64,000 bases of DNA from Persicimonas caeni (GTDB lineage: Bacteria; Myxococcota_A; Bradymonadia; Bradymonadales; Bradymonadaceae). How positions within the stretch are numbered: the first letter of the stretch is position 1; every line of letters begins with the position of its first letter. Of this stretch, positions 9,216 to 16,891 are shown in pieces. The notes beneath the pieces were generated by a model that ran no database searches, had not been told where the DNA came from, and saw nothing but the letters and a program-made list of their open reading frames with translations. The DNA lies in the NCBI RefSeq assembly GCF_006517175.1, contig NZ_CP041186.1, positions 434,001 to 498,000 of the forward strand, written 5' to 3'. A program made the position numbers and the translations under genes.

Positions 9216-9510
9216 CACCCTCGTCTGCGCGCGCTTTGTTCGGTGCGTGGGCATCTTGCCCTCGTCTGCGAGCGCTGCAAGCACTCGCTTTGTTCGGTGC
9301 GTGGGCATCTTGCCCTCGTCCGCGAGCGCTGCAAGCACTCGCTTTGTTCGGTGCGTGGGCATCTTGCCCTCGTCTGCGAGCGCTGCAAGCACTCGCTTTG
9401 TTCGGTGCGTGGGCATCTTGCCCTCGTCTGCGAGCGCTGCAAGCACTCGCTTTGTTCGGTGCGTGGGCATCTTGCCCTCGTCTGCGAGCGCTGGAAGCAC
9501 TCGCTCCGAA
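9216..9510. repeat. 54-bp tandem array (five units) of a hairpin core
   Basis: Five near-identical 54-bp units begin at 9239, 9293, 9347, 9401 and 9455, and a partial unit precedes them. Each contains TTCGGTGCGTGGGCATCTTG, within which GGGCA-TCT-TGCCC forms a hairpin, and a second imperfect hairpin GCGAGCGCTGCAAGCACTCGC (split here by a short loop). All reading frames stay open because 54 is divisible by three, giving spurious peptides on both strands. There are no unique spacers, so it is not a CRISPR. The same core recurs at 28651-28954 and 63409-63527. Confidence 0.9.
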
Positions 9511-9573
9511 AGAGGCCGGCCGGGGGCACCGCCACGAACCGGCAATGCCTACACCGGAGCTTTCAAACGCACA

Positions 9574-11064
9574 TCACCCCCCATGCCCTCCAACAACCTC
9601 CTCAACCTCCTCCCGCTGCTCCCGCTCCTCCCGAACAACCTCCTCCCGCCCCTCCTCCGAGAAATCAAAGACATACTCCTCACCACGCCCAACCTTCGAC
9701 CGCGGACCGATATGGTCCTCGATCTGCCGAGCCGTCCAAACGAGCTCGTCGAAGGAGTGACCCAGCGCGATGCGCCGGGGGCCGGCGTCGAAGCTGTAGA
9801 CGTACAGGGCGTCGAGCGTGTTCGGTTTGAAGTCGAGCCTGACGTCTTCGAATTTGTCGTAGGGGATGAAGGCGACGGACTCGAGGCCGAAGCGGCCGCG
9901 GCGATGGGTCAGGCCGCTGTTGTCGATCGAGAGTTGCTCGTGGAGCACGAGGGCGCTCAGCTCGCGCCACAGGTGCTCGGCGGCGCCGACCGCAAAGGCG
10001 AGCAGCAAGAAGACGGCCAGCGGCACGAGGATCCCGAAGATGGTGGTCCACCCCGTCAACGACACGCCCACGGCGATCGAGCCGGCGATGAGGGCCAGCG
10101 AGCCCAGCAAGAGCGCGCTCATGAAGAGCACCGCCACGCCTCTCTCGGCGCTCAGCCCCGGCCCGGGCAATTCGAGGCGAACGCCGTCGGGGATGTCGAC
10201 GCGCTCGATGGCCGAGCCCTCGGGAAGCGCCGGCGACGCGTCGGCGCGCAGCGCCTCGGCGAACTCCTCTTGCGTGCGGCGTCGGTCGGCCTCCTCGGCC
10301 CCGCTGCGGCCCGGGCTGGACGCACGCGGCGAGTCGGCGGGGAGTTCGGCCATCCACGCGTCGTGCGCCGCATACGCCGGATTCTTGCCCACCGCCGCCT
10401 CACCGCCGGGCTCGTACCCGCCGCGGACCAGGCGCAAATAGGCGCCGACCTTGCGCTCCAACCAGGCCAATTCGCCGTTGTCGCCCACATCGAAGCCCAG
10501 CGCCCAACTGCTCTCCGACGCCAGCCCCTCGCCGAACACCCACCGCCCCCGGTCATCCTCGCCGGTGATATGCAGCCCCTCCCGCTCCAACTGCTCGGCC
10601 AACTCCGCGTGCTCGCCGTCCATCCGCGCACGCACCTGCGCAGTGGCGATGCGCGCCGAGGGCAGATAGACCGACTCGACCGCCCGCTCGACGCGGTGAG
10701 CCGCCGAACCGGAGGCGACCCGCTCGAGCTCGACCACCCCATCCTCGATGATAAGCCGCTCGGGCGCCGGCCCGGCCCTCCCGCTCGCGACCCACCCGAG
10801 CAAGAGCACCGAAAGCACGCCGAGCACCGCAGCGACCGCGGGCGACCAGAGCGCAACGCTCCCCACCCCGCCCAGCAACACGATCGCCTCCTTCCAGGGC
10901 GACCGGTGCTCGAAGCGAGGGCAATACACCTCCAGACGCCCCGGCGTCATCGTGACCTCGCAGTGAGGCATCGCCTCGAGGTGCTCGTTCGCCGCACGCC
11001 AATCCGCCCAGAAGGCTTTCCAAGCGGCCGGAGAGTGGTCGGGTTTTGCGGATTCGTCGCTCAT
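9574..11064 (-). CDS. Hypothetical multi-pass membrane protein
   Basis: This is a 496-residue protein. A hydrophilic N-terminus (about 1-50) is followed by a paired hydrophobic stretch (about 57-90: IVLLGGVGSVALW and AAVLGVLSVLLLGWVA). A long soluble middle part comes next. A second hydrophobic region of two helices (about 310-370: LLLGSLALIAGSIAVGV and GILVPLAVFLLLAFAVG) leads to a beta-rich cytoplasmic domain resembling a PH-like fold (LSIDNSGLTHRRGRFG; VAFIPYDKFEDVRLDF). The tail is highly charged with Glu/Arg repeats. I do not recognise a family with certainty. The tandem repeat lies just downstream of its stop. Confidence 0.7.
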   Translation of the reverse strand: MSDESAKPDHSPAAWKAFWADWRAANEHLEAMPHCEVTMTPGRLEVYCPRFEHRSPWKEAIVLLGGVGSVALWSPAVAAVLGVLSVLLLGWVASGRAGPAPERLIIEDGVVELERVASGSAAHRVERAVESVYLPSARIATAQVRARMDGEHAELAEQLEREGLHITGEDDRGRWVFGEGLASESSWALGFDVGDNGELAWLERKVGAYLRLVRGGYEPGGEAAVGKNPAYAAHDAWMAELPADSPRASSPGRSGAEEADRRRTQEEFAEALRADASPALPEGSAIERVDIPDGVRLELPGPGLSAERGVAVLFMSALLLGSLALIAGSIAVGVSLTGWTTIFGILVPLAVFLLLAFAVGAAEHLWRELSALVLHEQLSIDNSGLTHRRGRFGLESVAFIPYDKFEDVRLDFKPNTLDALYVYSFDAGPRRIALGHSFDELVWTARQIEDHIGPRSKVGRGEEYVFDFSEEGREEVVREEREQREEVEEVVGGHGG

Positions 11065-11632
11065 GGGTCGAGCGGGGAGCTTAGATCATCGTCGATGGTT
11101 ACGGTAGGGCGTCTGAGCGAGACACACAGGAGCGCGGCCAGCTTGGCCGCCTCCGGTCGCCGAGTGCGGGCATCGCCCGCCGAGTCGGCCGGACCGCACG
11201 ACGAGGACCAAACGACGATCGACCCCTGCTACGGGCAACACCCCAGGGGTACTCGGTCGCTGCGCTCCTATGAAGAAGAAGGTCAAGAGCAGAGTGGTTC
11301 GTTCCAAGGGGCCCTCGTCTTTTGAGCTTCTAGCCCCCGGCAACACCGGTTGTGTCGTCCGGAACCCCCGTATGTTCGGAGATCTCCTGCGACAAGTCTG
11401 GGTGAATGCTCATGGGGGGCATTTATCTAAATCGGGTCGTAGCAAAAGTGCCGACCACGCTCCTATTTGGACCTCGAGGGCCAAGATAAGTTCTGGTCAT
11501 GCGGGTGGACTAATCTCCCAGTGGAACTCGGCTGGCTTGAGCCGGCTCACGAAGCGACGAGAGTCTCTTCCCGACCAGGTCGTCCCACGCTGTTCACGGA
11601 CTCGCCAGCTGGCGCTCCGAGTCAGGTGGACG
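11065..11632. other. Non-coding stretch: dispersed repeat copy plus structured DNA beside the IS110 gene
   Basis: No convincing gene. At 11129-11209 lies a copy of a dispersed repeat that also occurs, inverted, at 23352-23430. At about 11217-11236 a fragment (TGCTACGGGCAAC) matches the arms of the palindrome at 15027-15293. From about 11330 to 11632, downstream of the transposase, the DNA has several hairpins, including the perfect palindrome CGCCAGCTGGCG near 11606-11617. This could be the non-coding end of the IS110-type element and might encode its bridge RNA. That is a position-based inference; the IS end is not defined. Confidence 0.4.
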
Positions 11633-12700
11633 TCACGACCCTCTTAGCACTGTCTTTTCTGCGTTGTAGTGTTCTCCTCGTTTCCAGATGGACAATAAGA
11701 TCGACGCGAGCTTCCGGGCGATGGTCAGCCGGGCGATCTCCCGGTCCATCCCGTCATCGATCAGTGCAGCCTCATGTGCGCCCCATGCCGGGTCCGTCGT
11801 TGCGGCCGTCACTGCGGCGCCTTTGATGATATCTTTGAGCGGCCGGCTGTACTTGTTGTTGAGCCCCATCGTCTGGCCATTGTTCTTTCGCTCGAGGCCT
11901 TTTGCTCCTTGCCTCCAATCTGACGTGCTTCGATGCACGACAGCCAATCCGACATACTTGAAGAACTGGCGCTTGCCTCGAAACCGATGGGGGGTGCGCA
12001 CCCAGCCGATGGTCGCGGCAGCTCGCTTATCACCGAATCCCGGGATGCTCTTGATCCATTCGAAGGCATCGAAGCGCCGAGCCTCAGCGATCATGTCTCG
12101 AAGGGCCTCGTCGACCAGTTCATCGAGCAGATCAAGCTGGACATAGAGTCGACGCCCTCGCTGTTGGATGCCGCGCCCTGGAAGCTTCTTGAGCAGTGTC
12201 TCGCGAGCCTTTTGATCACATGTGTAGCGCTCTTTGGCGTTTGTCCGAACACCGTAGCCGTCGAAGAGCCCGCATAAACGGTTTTTAATGCGCACTCGAT
12301 CCGAGATGACCTGCTGATAACTCTTGACCAGATGGCGAATATCACGGCTGCTATGGGAGCCATGGTACACTGGCTTGAGGAATCCACCGCGGAGCAGATC
12401 AGCCAGGGTCTCCGCATCGATTTCGTCACTCTTGTCATCTTCGGCAATGAGCTTGTTTCGTCTCGGGTCACACACCACCAGCTTGTCGACAAGCGGATGC
12501 AGCGTATCCCACATCCAAGCAGCGTACGGAGACTCTTCAAAGGTCATGTGCACTGTACCGGGGATGGCCATGACCTGCGTCGACAGATTCTCTGCGCTGG
12601 TGTGGCCGACCCACTTGCTTACCGTCCTCCCTTGCTCGTCTTTGACCACAACGGTTGAGGTCGACTTGTGAATGTCTGCGCCAACGTACATAGTACTCAT
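11633..12700 (-). CDS. IS110-family transposase (DEDD)
   Basis: The 355-residue recombinase starts at the ATG at 12700 (MSTMYVGADIHKS), which has GAGGCGTG just upstream; an in-frame extension to 12745 is less likely. The RuvC-like DEDD domain shows Asp9 in GADIHKS, Glu55 in MTFEES, and Asp92/Asp95 in DKSDEIDAETLADLL. The C-terminal transposase_20 part contains IPGFGDKRAAATIGW and RGKRQFFKYVGL. The gene looks intact. IS110 enzymes use a structured non-coding RNA from the element's own end to choose donor and target. Only about 60-90 bp separate its start from the neighbouring gene remnant, so such an RNA more likely lies downstream, as in IS1111-like members. Confidence 0.93.
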   Translation of the reverse strand: MSTMYVGADIHKSTSTVVVKDEQGRTVSKWVGHTSAENLSTQVMAIPGTVHMTFEESPYAAWMWDTLHPLVDKLVVCDPRRNKLIAEDDKSDEIDAETLADLLRGGFLKPVYHGSHSSRDIRHLVKSYQQVISDRVRIKNRLCGLFDGYGVRTNAKERYTCDQKARETLLKKLPGRGIQQRGRRLYVQLDLLDELVDEALRDMIAEARRFDAFEWIKSIPGFGDKRAAATIGWVRTPHRFRGKRQFFKYVGLAVVHRSTSDWRQGAKGLERKNNGQTMGLNNKYSRPLKDIIKGAAVTAATTDPAWGAHEAALIDDGMDREIARLTIARKLASILLSIWKRGEHYNAEKTVLRGS

Positions 12701-12702
12701 CA

Positions 12703-13011
12703 CGCCTCCTTTTGGGTGAATGGTGGATTGGAATCGCAACCACACCGTACACCCTTCAGGGGGCGTTCTTCGATCCTATCTCCCAGCGCGCTCTCCGCCA
12801 CCACCCGAAACTCCCCAGGCTCCGCGTCGGTAATCACAATCGGCGCATAGCTATCATCCGAGCTATCCGGCTCCAGCCGAATCTCAGTGTGCCGCCAGTT
12901 CCCGTCGGCCAATTGCTCTTTCTCGCTCCGATACACCTTCACCGTGTACTCGGCTCCGAGTTCCGCATCGTGAATATCTCGATGCTGCGCCAACACGACC
13001 TTGCCGTTGCG
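12703..13011 (-). pseudogene. Truncated gene, C-terminal fragment abutting the IS110 element
   Basis: A minus-strand frame reads RNGKVVLAQHRDIHD, then YTVKVYRSEKEQ, WRHTEIRLEP, APIVITDAEPGEFRVVAE. This has the strand pattern and YTVK-Y-SEK signature I associate with a C-terminal S24/LexA-like domain found in some helicase or defence proteins; that link is from memory and moderate. No start codon or upstream domain is present. Past about 12793 the frame runs into sequence that appears to belong to the insertion element. It is best read as a decayed fragment, probably of a defence gene. Confidence 0.45.
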
Positions 13012-13181
13012 CGTGCTAGGCTTTGAGCACCGTCGCGTTCTTGTCGTCCTCTTCGGACATTTCGACTGACATCTACTGCTCCCCAGTACGTCTCAGTGAA
13101 CGGGGGCAGCATCTCGCCAGCATGGAGTGGGCGCAAGCGCCATTTCTGGCGCGCCGCGCTGCCAGCCCACCTTACGCATAA

Positions 13182-14360
13182 CTACGACAACGCATCCTCG
13201 ACCGAGTCATCCAAAAGCGTGAGGCGGTCGTATGCCGTAATCTGATGGATGCGCGCTCGCCGATGCAGTGTGCCCCATATCTTGATGTGCCGGTTTGCAA
13301 AGTGGGCCTGGCCGGCCGTGGCGTAATCTTCGGCCTTCAGGTTCACCCGGGCAGTCAGCAGATCGTCGCCATCTTGCAGCCGAAGCGTGACCTGGCCCTG
13401 CGGCCGTCCGTCACTCCCCGGCGAGCCCGACAACTCGATGACCGTCCCGATGAACGAACTCTCTTCTGCCTCCCGTTGAGGACGCAGGCGATTGGCCAAC
13501 TGCTCGACCACGTCGAAGTGCTCGGAGCGCAGCTCGACGCATGACGCGGGGGCATCGACGGGACGTCGTCGGGCTGCCCAGTGGGACGCGACGGTGAGCG
13601 AGGAGGTTCGCCCCGCCGGCTGCATCTCGAGAAGCGCATCACATAAGTTGGCGCTCAGGCGCTGTTCAGCGGGGCTTTCGAAGAGCGATTCGATCTCGTC
13701 GCGGTTCGTGCGAGTCACCAGCGCGTCGAGCGCTTTCATCAGCGATCCAGTGACCTTCCGAGTGAACGGCTCCGGAGCGAGGCGCTCGCCGTTTTCATCG
13801 GTCAAAGCCAACTGTTCGTCGCCCAGCTCCACAGGAACAGCGTCCAACGGGCAAATCACACGCGCTATGAAGCTCCCCGGCTCACTGGCGATTCGGCACG
13901 CCTTGATGAAGGTCGACGCTTCGGCCCTGCTAAGCCGCGCGTAATATGCTTGCGGATCCACGACCGAGCACGCCGAGGCGAGCAAGGCTTTTCGGGCGCC
14001 CCCGAAGAGGTTGAGGCCATCTTCGATGAGAATCGTCCCGTCGGCGACCGACGGGTCGTCGACTCGAAAGCGCACGACATCGGCCGGGCCGGTCAACAGG
14101 TCGTTGAGGACCTGCTCGGCGGCGCGCTCCTCGTAGCCGGCGATGTCGCTAATCGCCTCGGCCATACGCCGATACTGATGCTCGGGAAACTCCGGCGTCA
14201 TCGGCACGACGACTTCCTGCCCGTCCCCATCGCGCCGAAACACGGCCACTTCGTCCGGCAAATCGGGAACGCGACGCCAGTCGTTCGCCAGCAGGTACTG
14301 ACGAACGTCGGCCGCCTGCACCTTCTCGACGAGATGTCGGTCGAGACCTTTATAGCTCAT
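13182..14360 (-). CDS. Unknown protein, partner of the DUF4365 gene
   Basis: This 392-residue soluble protein has no signal peptide, no membrane segment and no motif I can name. The N-terminal part (about 1-75: VRQYLLANDWRRV) looks like a small alpha/beta domain. The middle is helical. The C-terminal part (about 300-385: FIGTVIELSGSPG, GQVTLRLQDG, HIKIWGTLHRRARIHQI) looks like an OB-fold-like beta barrel, which would suit nucleic-acid binding. Its ATG overlaps the end of the DUF4365 gene by 11 nt, so the two are translationally coupled and probably act together. The setting suggests anti-phage defence; this is inferred from context only. Confidence 0.7.
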   Translation of the reverse strand: MSYKGLDRHLVEKVQAADVRQYLLANDWRRVPDLPDEVAVFRRDGDGQEVVVPMTPEFPEHQYRRMAEAISDIAGYEERAAEQVLNDLLTGPADVVRFRVDDPSVADGTILIEDGLNLFGGARKALLASACSVVDPQAYYARLSRAEASTFIKACRIASEPGSFIARVICPLDAVPVELGDEQLALTDENGERLAPEPFTRKVTGSLMKALDALVTRTNRDEIESLFESPAEQRLSANLCDALLEMQPAGRTSSLTVASHWAARRRPVDAPASCVELRSEHFDVVEQLANRLRPQREAEESSFIGTVIELSGSPGSDGRPQGQVTLRLQDGDDLLTARVNLKAEDYATAGQAHFANRHIKIWGTLHRRARIHQITAYDRLTLLDDSVEDALS

Positions 14361-14901
14361 TGCCGATCTCCTCGTAGCGTGACGCCTTGACCATCAGCGC
14401 GCGCAACTGCTCGGGCGAAAACACCTGCACCTGAGGGATCTCGATGCGTCGACTCGTCTCGTTATCGACCTCTTCGGCCCCTCGCAGGCTGTACCAATAA
14501 CAACATCGACGCGCGACCAATTGTTCGGCCCCAAACTCCAGCCATTCGTCCTCGTTGGCCGGCAGCACCAGCACAACGAGCAACCGCGGTGTCTGCGAAC
14601 GCTCGCGTAGCTCGTCGTAGTTCTTCATCTTGAGGTCGAAGACGACCTGACCTTCTCGAATTGTAGCGTTGGAGGTTGCTTTGAGCTGCAAGTCCAGCAC
14701 GGGCGAGTAAACTTTCGAATCTTCGGCGAGCTTCCCCTTCGCTCGAATGGTTACGTCGATACTGTCGCGGTCCTTCGACACACGATCGCACGAGAACGCC
14801 GTCTTGCTGGCGACGGCGTGCACGTACGCGTAGCTGAGTTCTTCCTTGATGTCGTTGGTGCTCAACACGCTTCGGGCTTCACGCTGGGGTCTAGCCGACA
14901 A
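14350..14901 (-). CDS. DUF4365-domain protein, putative PD-(D/E)XK nuclease
   Basis: At about 183 residues this protein is essentially one DUF4365 domain. Counting from the TTG at 14901, it shows Glu20/Glu21 in the first helix, Asp49 in DSIDVTI, and Gln72-x-Lys74 in LDLQLKAT. That E...D...QxK pattern suits a PD-(D/E)XK nuclease core. FDLKMKNYDELRE and TPRLLVVLVLP are also typical of the family. A GTG at 14868 (VLSTNDIKEEL) is an equally good start, since neither has a clear ribosome site. The downstream partner gene overlaps by 11 nt. The family is often found in defence neighbourhoods, and nuclease activity here is predicted, not shown. Confidence 0.75.
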   Translation of the reverse strand: MSARPQREARSVLSTNDIKEELSYAYVHAVASKTAFSCDRVSKDRDSIDVTIRAKGKLAEDSKVYSPVLDLQLKATSNATIREGQVVFDLKMKNYDELRERSQTPRLLVVLVLPANEDEWLEFGAEQLVARRCCYWYSLRGAEEVDNETSRRIEIPQVQVFSPEQLRALMVKASRYEEIGNEL

Positions 14902-15373
14902 CCGAGGCTAACTCGCCAAGGCCGGCGAGTCGAGCGAAACGCGAAGCACCTACAACAACGCCAACACCACCGGCGCCGCCGTCTTGACCACCGGCCACGC
15001 CTCCTCGGCGAACCACTCCAAGGCGTCGACCCCCGCTACGGGCAACGTCCGGCTCCCTCCGGTCCCCTCCCTCGCCCGCAGCTACAAGTTCCGTAACACC
15101 CGCAAGGGGTTCGAGACCGTCGACCCCGCACAAAACCACCTCTCGACCACTCGAAGCCACACCCACAACAGCTCGAAGCTGTCGGACTGAGCGAGCCCCC
15201 TCAACCCCGGAACCCCTTGTGGGTGAAAGAGAGCTTATAGCTGCGGGCGAGCATGGAGGCGGAGCCGACATGCGTTGCCCGTAGCGGGGATCGCCCACCT
15301 TCCCACTAGCAATTTCACCCAATATCACCGACAGTACCCCGTAAGAACACCACCCACGTTCAGGGGACGCCCG
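14902..15373. other. Gap with long inverted repeat and possible coding remnant
   Basis: The gap between the DUF4365 gene and the Mrr-type gene holds a large imperfect palindrome (listed separately at 15027-15293). Next to it, at about 14929-15026 on the minus strand, a short frame reads ALEWFAEEAWPVVKTAAP followed by hydrophobic residues and a stop. This looks like the tail of a lost membrane-associated protein. There is no start, so it is only a possible remnant. The ribosome site of the Mrr-type gene (AGGGGA) is at the right edge. Confidence 0.35.
15027..15293. repeat. Long imperfect inverted repeat (arms about 85 bp)
   Basis: The left arm (15027-15112) and right arm (15210-15293) are inverted copies. 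Both share CCCCGCTACGGGCAACG at the outer end, CTCGCCCGCAGCTA in the middle and CAAGGGGTTC at the inner end, separated by about 97 bp. Another fragment of the outer arm sits at about 11217-11236. No transposase lies inside. It resembles a non-autonomous inverted-repeat element. Confidence 0.75.
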
Positions 15374-16846
15374 ATGGCCGACGAACAACCCACCTTCGAC
15401 GCCTATATCGCACCGCTCTTCGAGCTGCTCGCCGAGCATCCCGAAGGGCTGACCACAAAGCAGGCCTACGACAAAATCGCCACCCGCATCGGCCTCACCG
15501 AGAGCCAATGCGAGGAGCTCCTGCCCAGCGGTCACCAGCCAGTTCACCACAACCGCATCGGTTGGGCTCACGACCGTCTCAAGCGGGCCGGTCTCTCTCA
15601 CAGCGTCAAGCGAGGCACTTGGGCGCTCACGCCGCAAGGGCGCGCAGTGCTCGACCATTACGACGGCACGGTTCCCGACGACCTGGCCGAAGCCCTCGCC
15701 AGGCCGCGCAGCCACGAGCTGCCCGAAGACGTCGTCGCGCTGGGCGCGCTGCAAAACGATGGTGGACAACCGGCTTTGGTCGAAAGCCCAGATGAAGAAC
15801 TGGTCGAAGAAGCGCCCACGGAGACCTTCACGGTCGCCGAAGCCACAAAAATCGTCCTCGCCGACGCCGGCGAGCCCCTGCACTACGCCGAGATCACCAG
15901 GCGCATCATGGACCGCGGCCTCTGGACCACAGACGGCGCGACTCCCAAGGCGACGGTCGGCTCCGTGCTCGCAGTCGACATCAAAAACAAGGGCGAAGCC
16001 TCCGACTTCATGCGCACGAAGCCCGGCTACTACGACCTGAACCGAGACGGCCTCGAGAGCACCTCCGAAGTCGACATCATCGAACCCGACGATACCGCCG
16101 ACACGGACGCAACCGGCCTGAGCTTCGACCCGTTCTCGTTCACCGACGCCGCCGAGCGCGTCCTGCAGGTCTTCGCCGACCGCGAGCCGATGCACTACCG
16201 CGACATCACCGACCGCGCCCTCGACCTGCGCCTGCTCGCCACGGAGAGCACAGACCCGTCGAGCACGATGTACACGTCGCTCCACCAGGAGACCAAACGC
16301 CGCAAAAACCGAGGCGATACGCCCCGCTTCGACCTGCTGGGCGACGGCATGGTCGGCCTGACCCGCTGGAACCAAACCGGCCTGACCGCCTACATCGAGG
16401 CCCACAACGAAAACGTCCGCCGCCGCCTCCACGACCAACTCCACGAGATGGACCCGACCGAGTTCGAAGAGCTCGTCGGCCAACTCCTCGTCGCCCTCGG
16501 CTTCGTCGAAGTCCACGTCACCACCCGCCAAAACGACGGCGGCATCGACGTCCGCGGCACCCTGGTCGTCGGCGATGTCATCCGCACCCGCATGGCCGTC
16601 CAGGTCAAACGCTGGAAGTCCAACATCCAGACGCCCATCGTCCAACAAGTCCGCGGAAGCCTCGGCTCACACGAGCAGGGCCTGATCATCACGACGAGCG
16701 ATTTCAGCGCAGGAGCACGCAAGGAGGCGGAACGGCCCGATGCGGTTCCAGTGGGTCTTATGGACGGCGAGCAGTTGGTTAAGCTGCTCGTGGAGCATGG
16801 GCTCGGGGTGGAGAAGGATGAGTTGAATTTGTTGCGGTTGGGATAG
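15374..16846 (+). CDS. Mrr-type restriction endonuclease with HARE-HTH domains
   Basis: From the ATG at 15374, which has AGGGGA upstream, the protein has 490 residues. The N-terminal winged helix (about 5-100: YIAPLFELLAEHPEGLTTKQ; RAGLSHSVKRGTWALT) matches the Mrr N-domain. Two HARE-HTH-like modules follow: about 155-220 (LHYAEITRRIMDRGLW) and about 260-320 (MHYRDITDRALDLRLL). The C-terminal nuclease domain has FEELVGQLLVALGF, then Asp392 in DGGIDVRG and Gln410-x-Lys412 in AVQVKRWK, the PD-(D/E)XK core. It probably cuts modified or foreign DNA as a type IV-like enzyme. It stands alone on the plus strand in the island, with no methyltransferase nearby. Confidence 0.88.
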   Translation: MADEQPTFDAYIAPLFELLAEHPEGLTTKQAYDKIATRIGLTESQCEELLPSGHQPVHHNRIGWAHDRLKRAGLSHSVKRGTWALTPQGRAVLDHYDGTVPDDLAEALARPRSHELPEDVVALGALQNDGGQPALVESPDEELVEEAPTETFTVAEATKIVLADAGEPLHYAEITRRIMDRGLWTTDGATPKATVGSVLAVDIKNKGEASDFMRTKPGYYDLNRDGLESTSEVDIIEPDDTADTDATGLSFDPFSFTDAAERVLQVFADREPMHYRDITDRALDLRLLATESTDPSSTMYTSLHQETKRRKNRGDTPRFDLLGDGMVGLTRWNQTGLTAYIEAHNENVRRRLHDQLHEMDPTEFEELVGQLLVALGFVEVHVTTRQNDGGIDVRGTLVVGDVIRTRMAVQVKRWKSNIQTPIVQQVRGSLGSHEQGLIITTSDFSAGARKEAERPDAVPVGLMDGEQLVKLLVEHGLGVEKDELNLLRLG

Positions 16847-16891
16847 CGAACGCAGCGAGGTCCCCCCACTTAAGAAGTATTCGAGGCAGTA

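Noticed and set aside
9239-9508. CRISPR array from regularly spaced repeats
   Set aside because: The units follow each other directly with no unique spacers, and no cas genes are present. The 31-bp array at 28681-28954 is rejected for the same reason.
9247-11325. Plus-strand frame of 692 codons through the 54-bp array and beyond
   Set aside because: The first part is tandem repeat and the rest is antisense to the 9574-11064 membrane protein; no domain is visible.
14891-16648. Minus-strand frame of 585 codons
   Set aside because: It is antisense to the Mrr-type gene, whose HARE-HTH and nuclease motifs are intact, and it runs through the inverted repeat.
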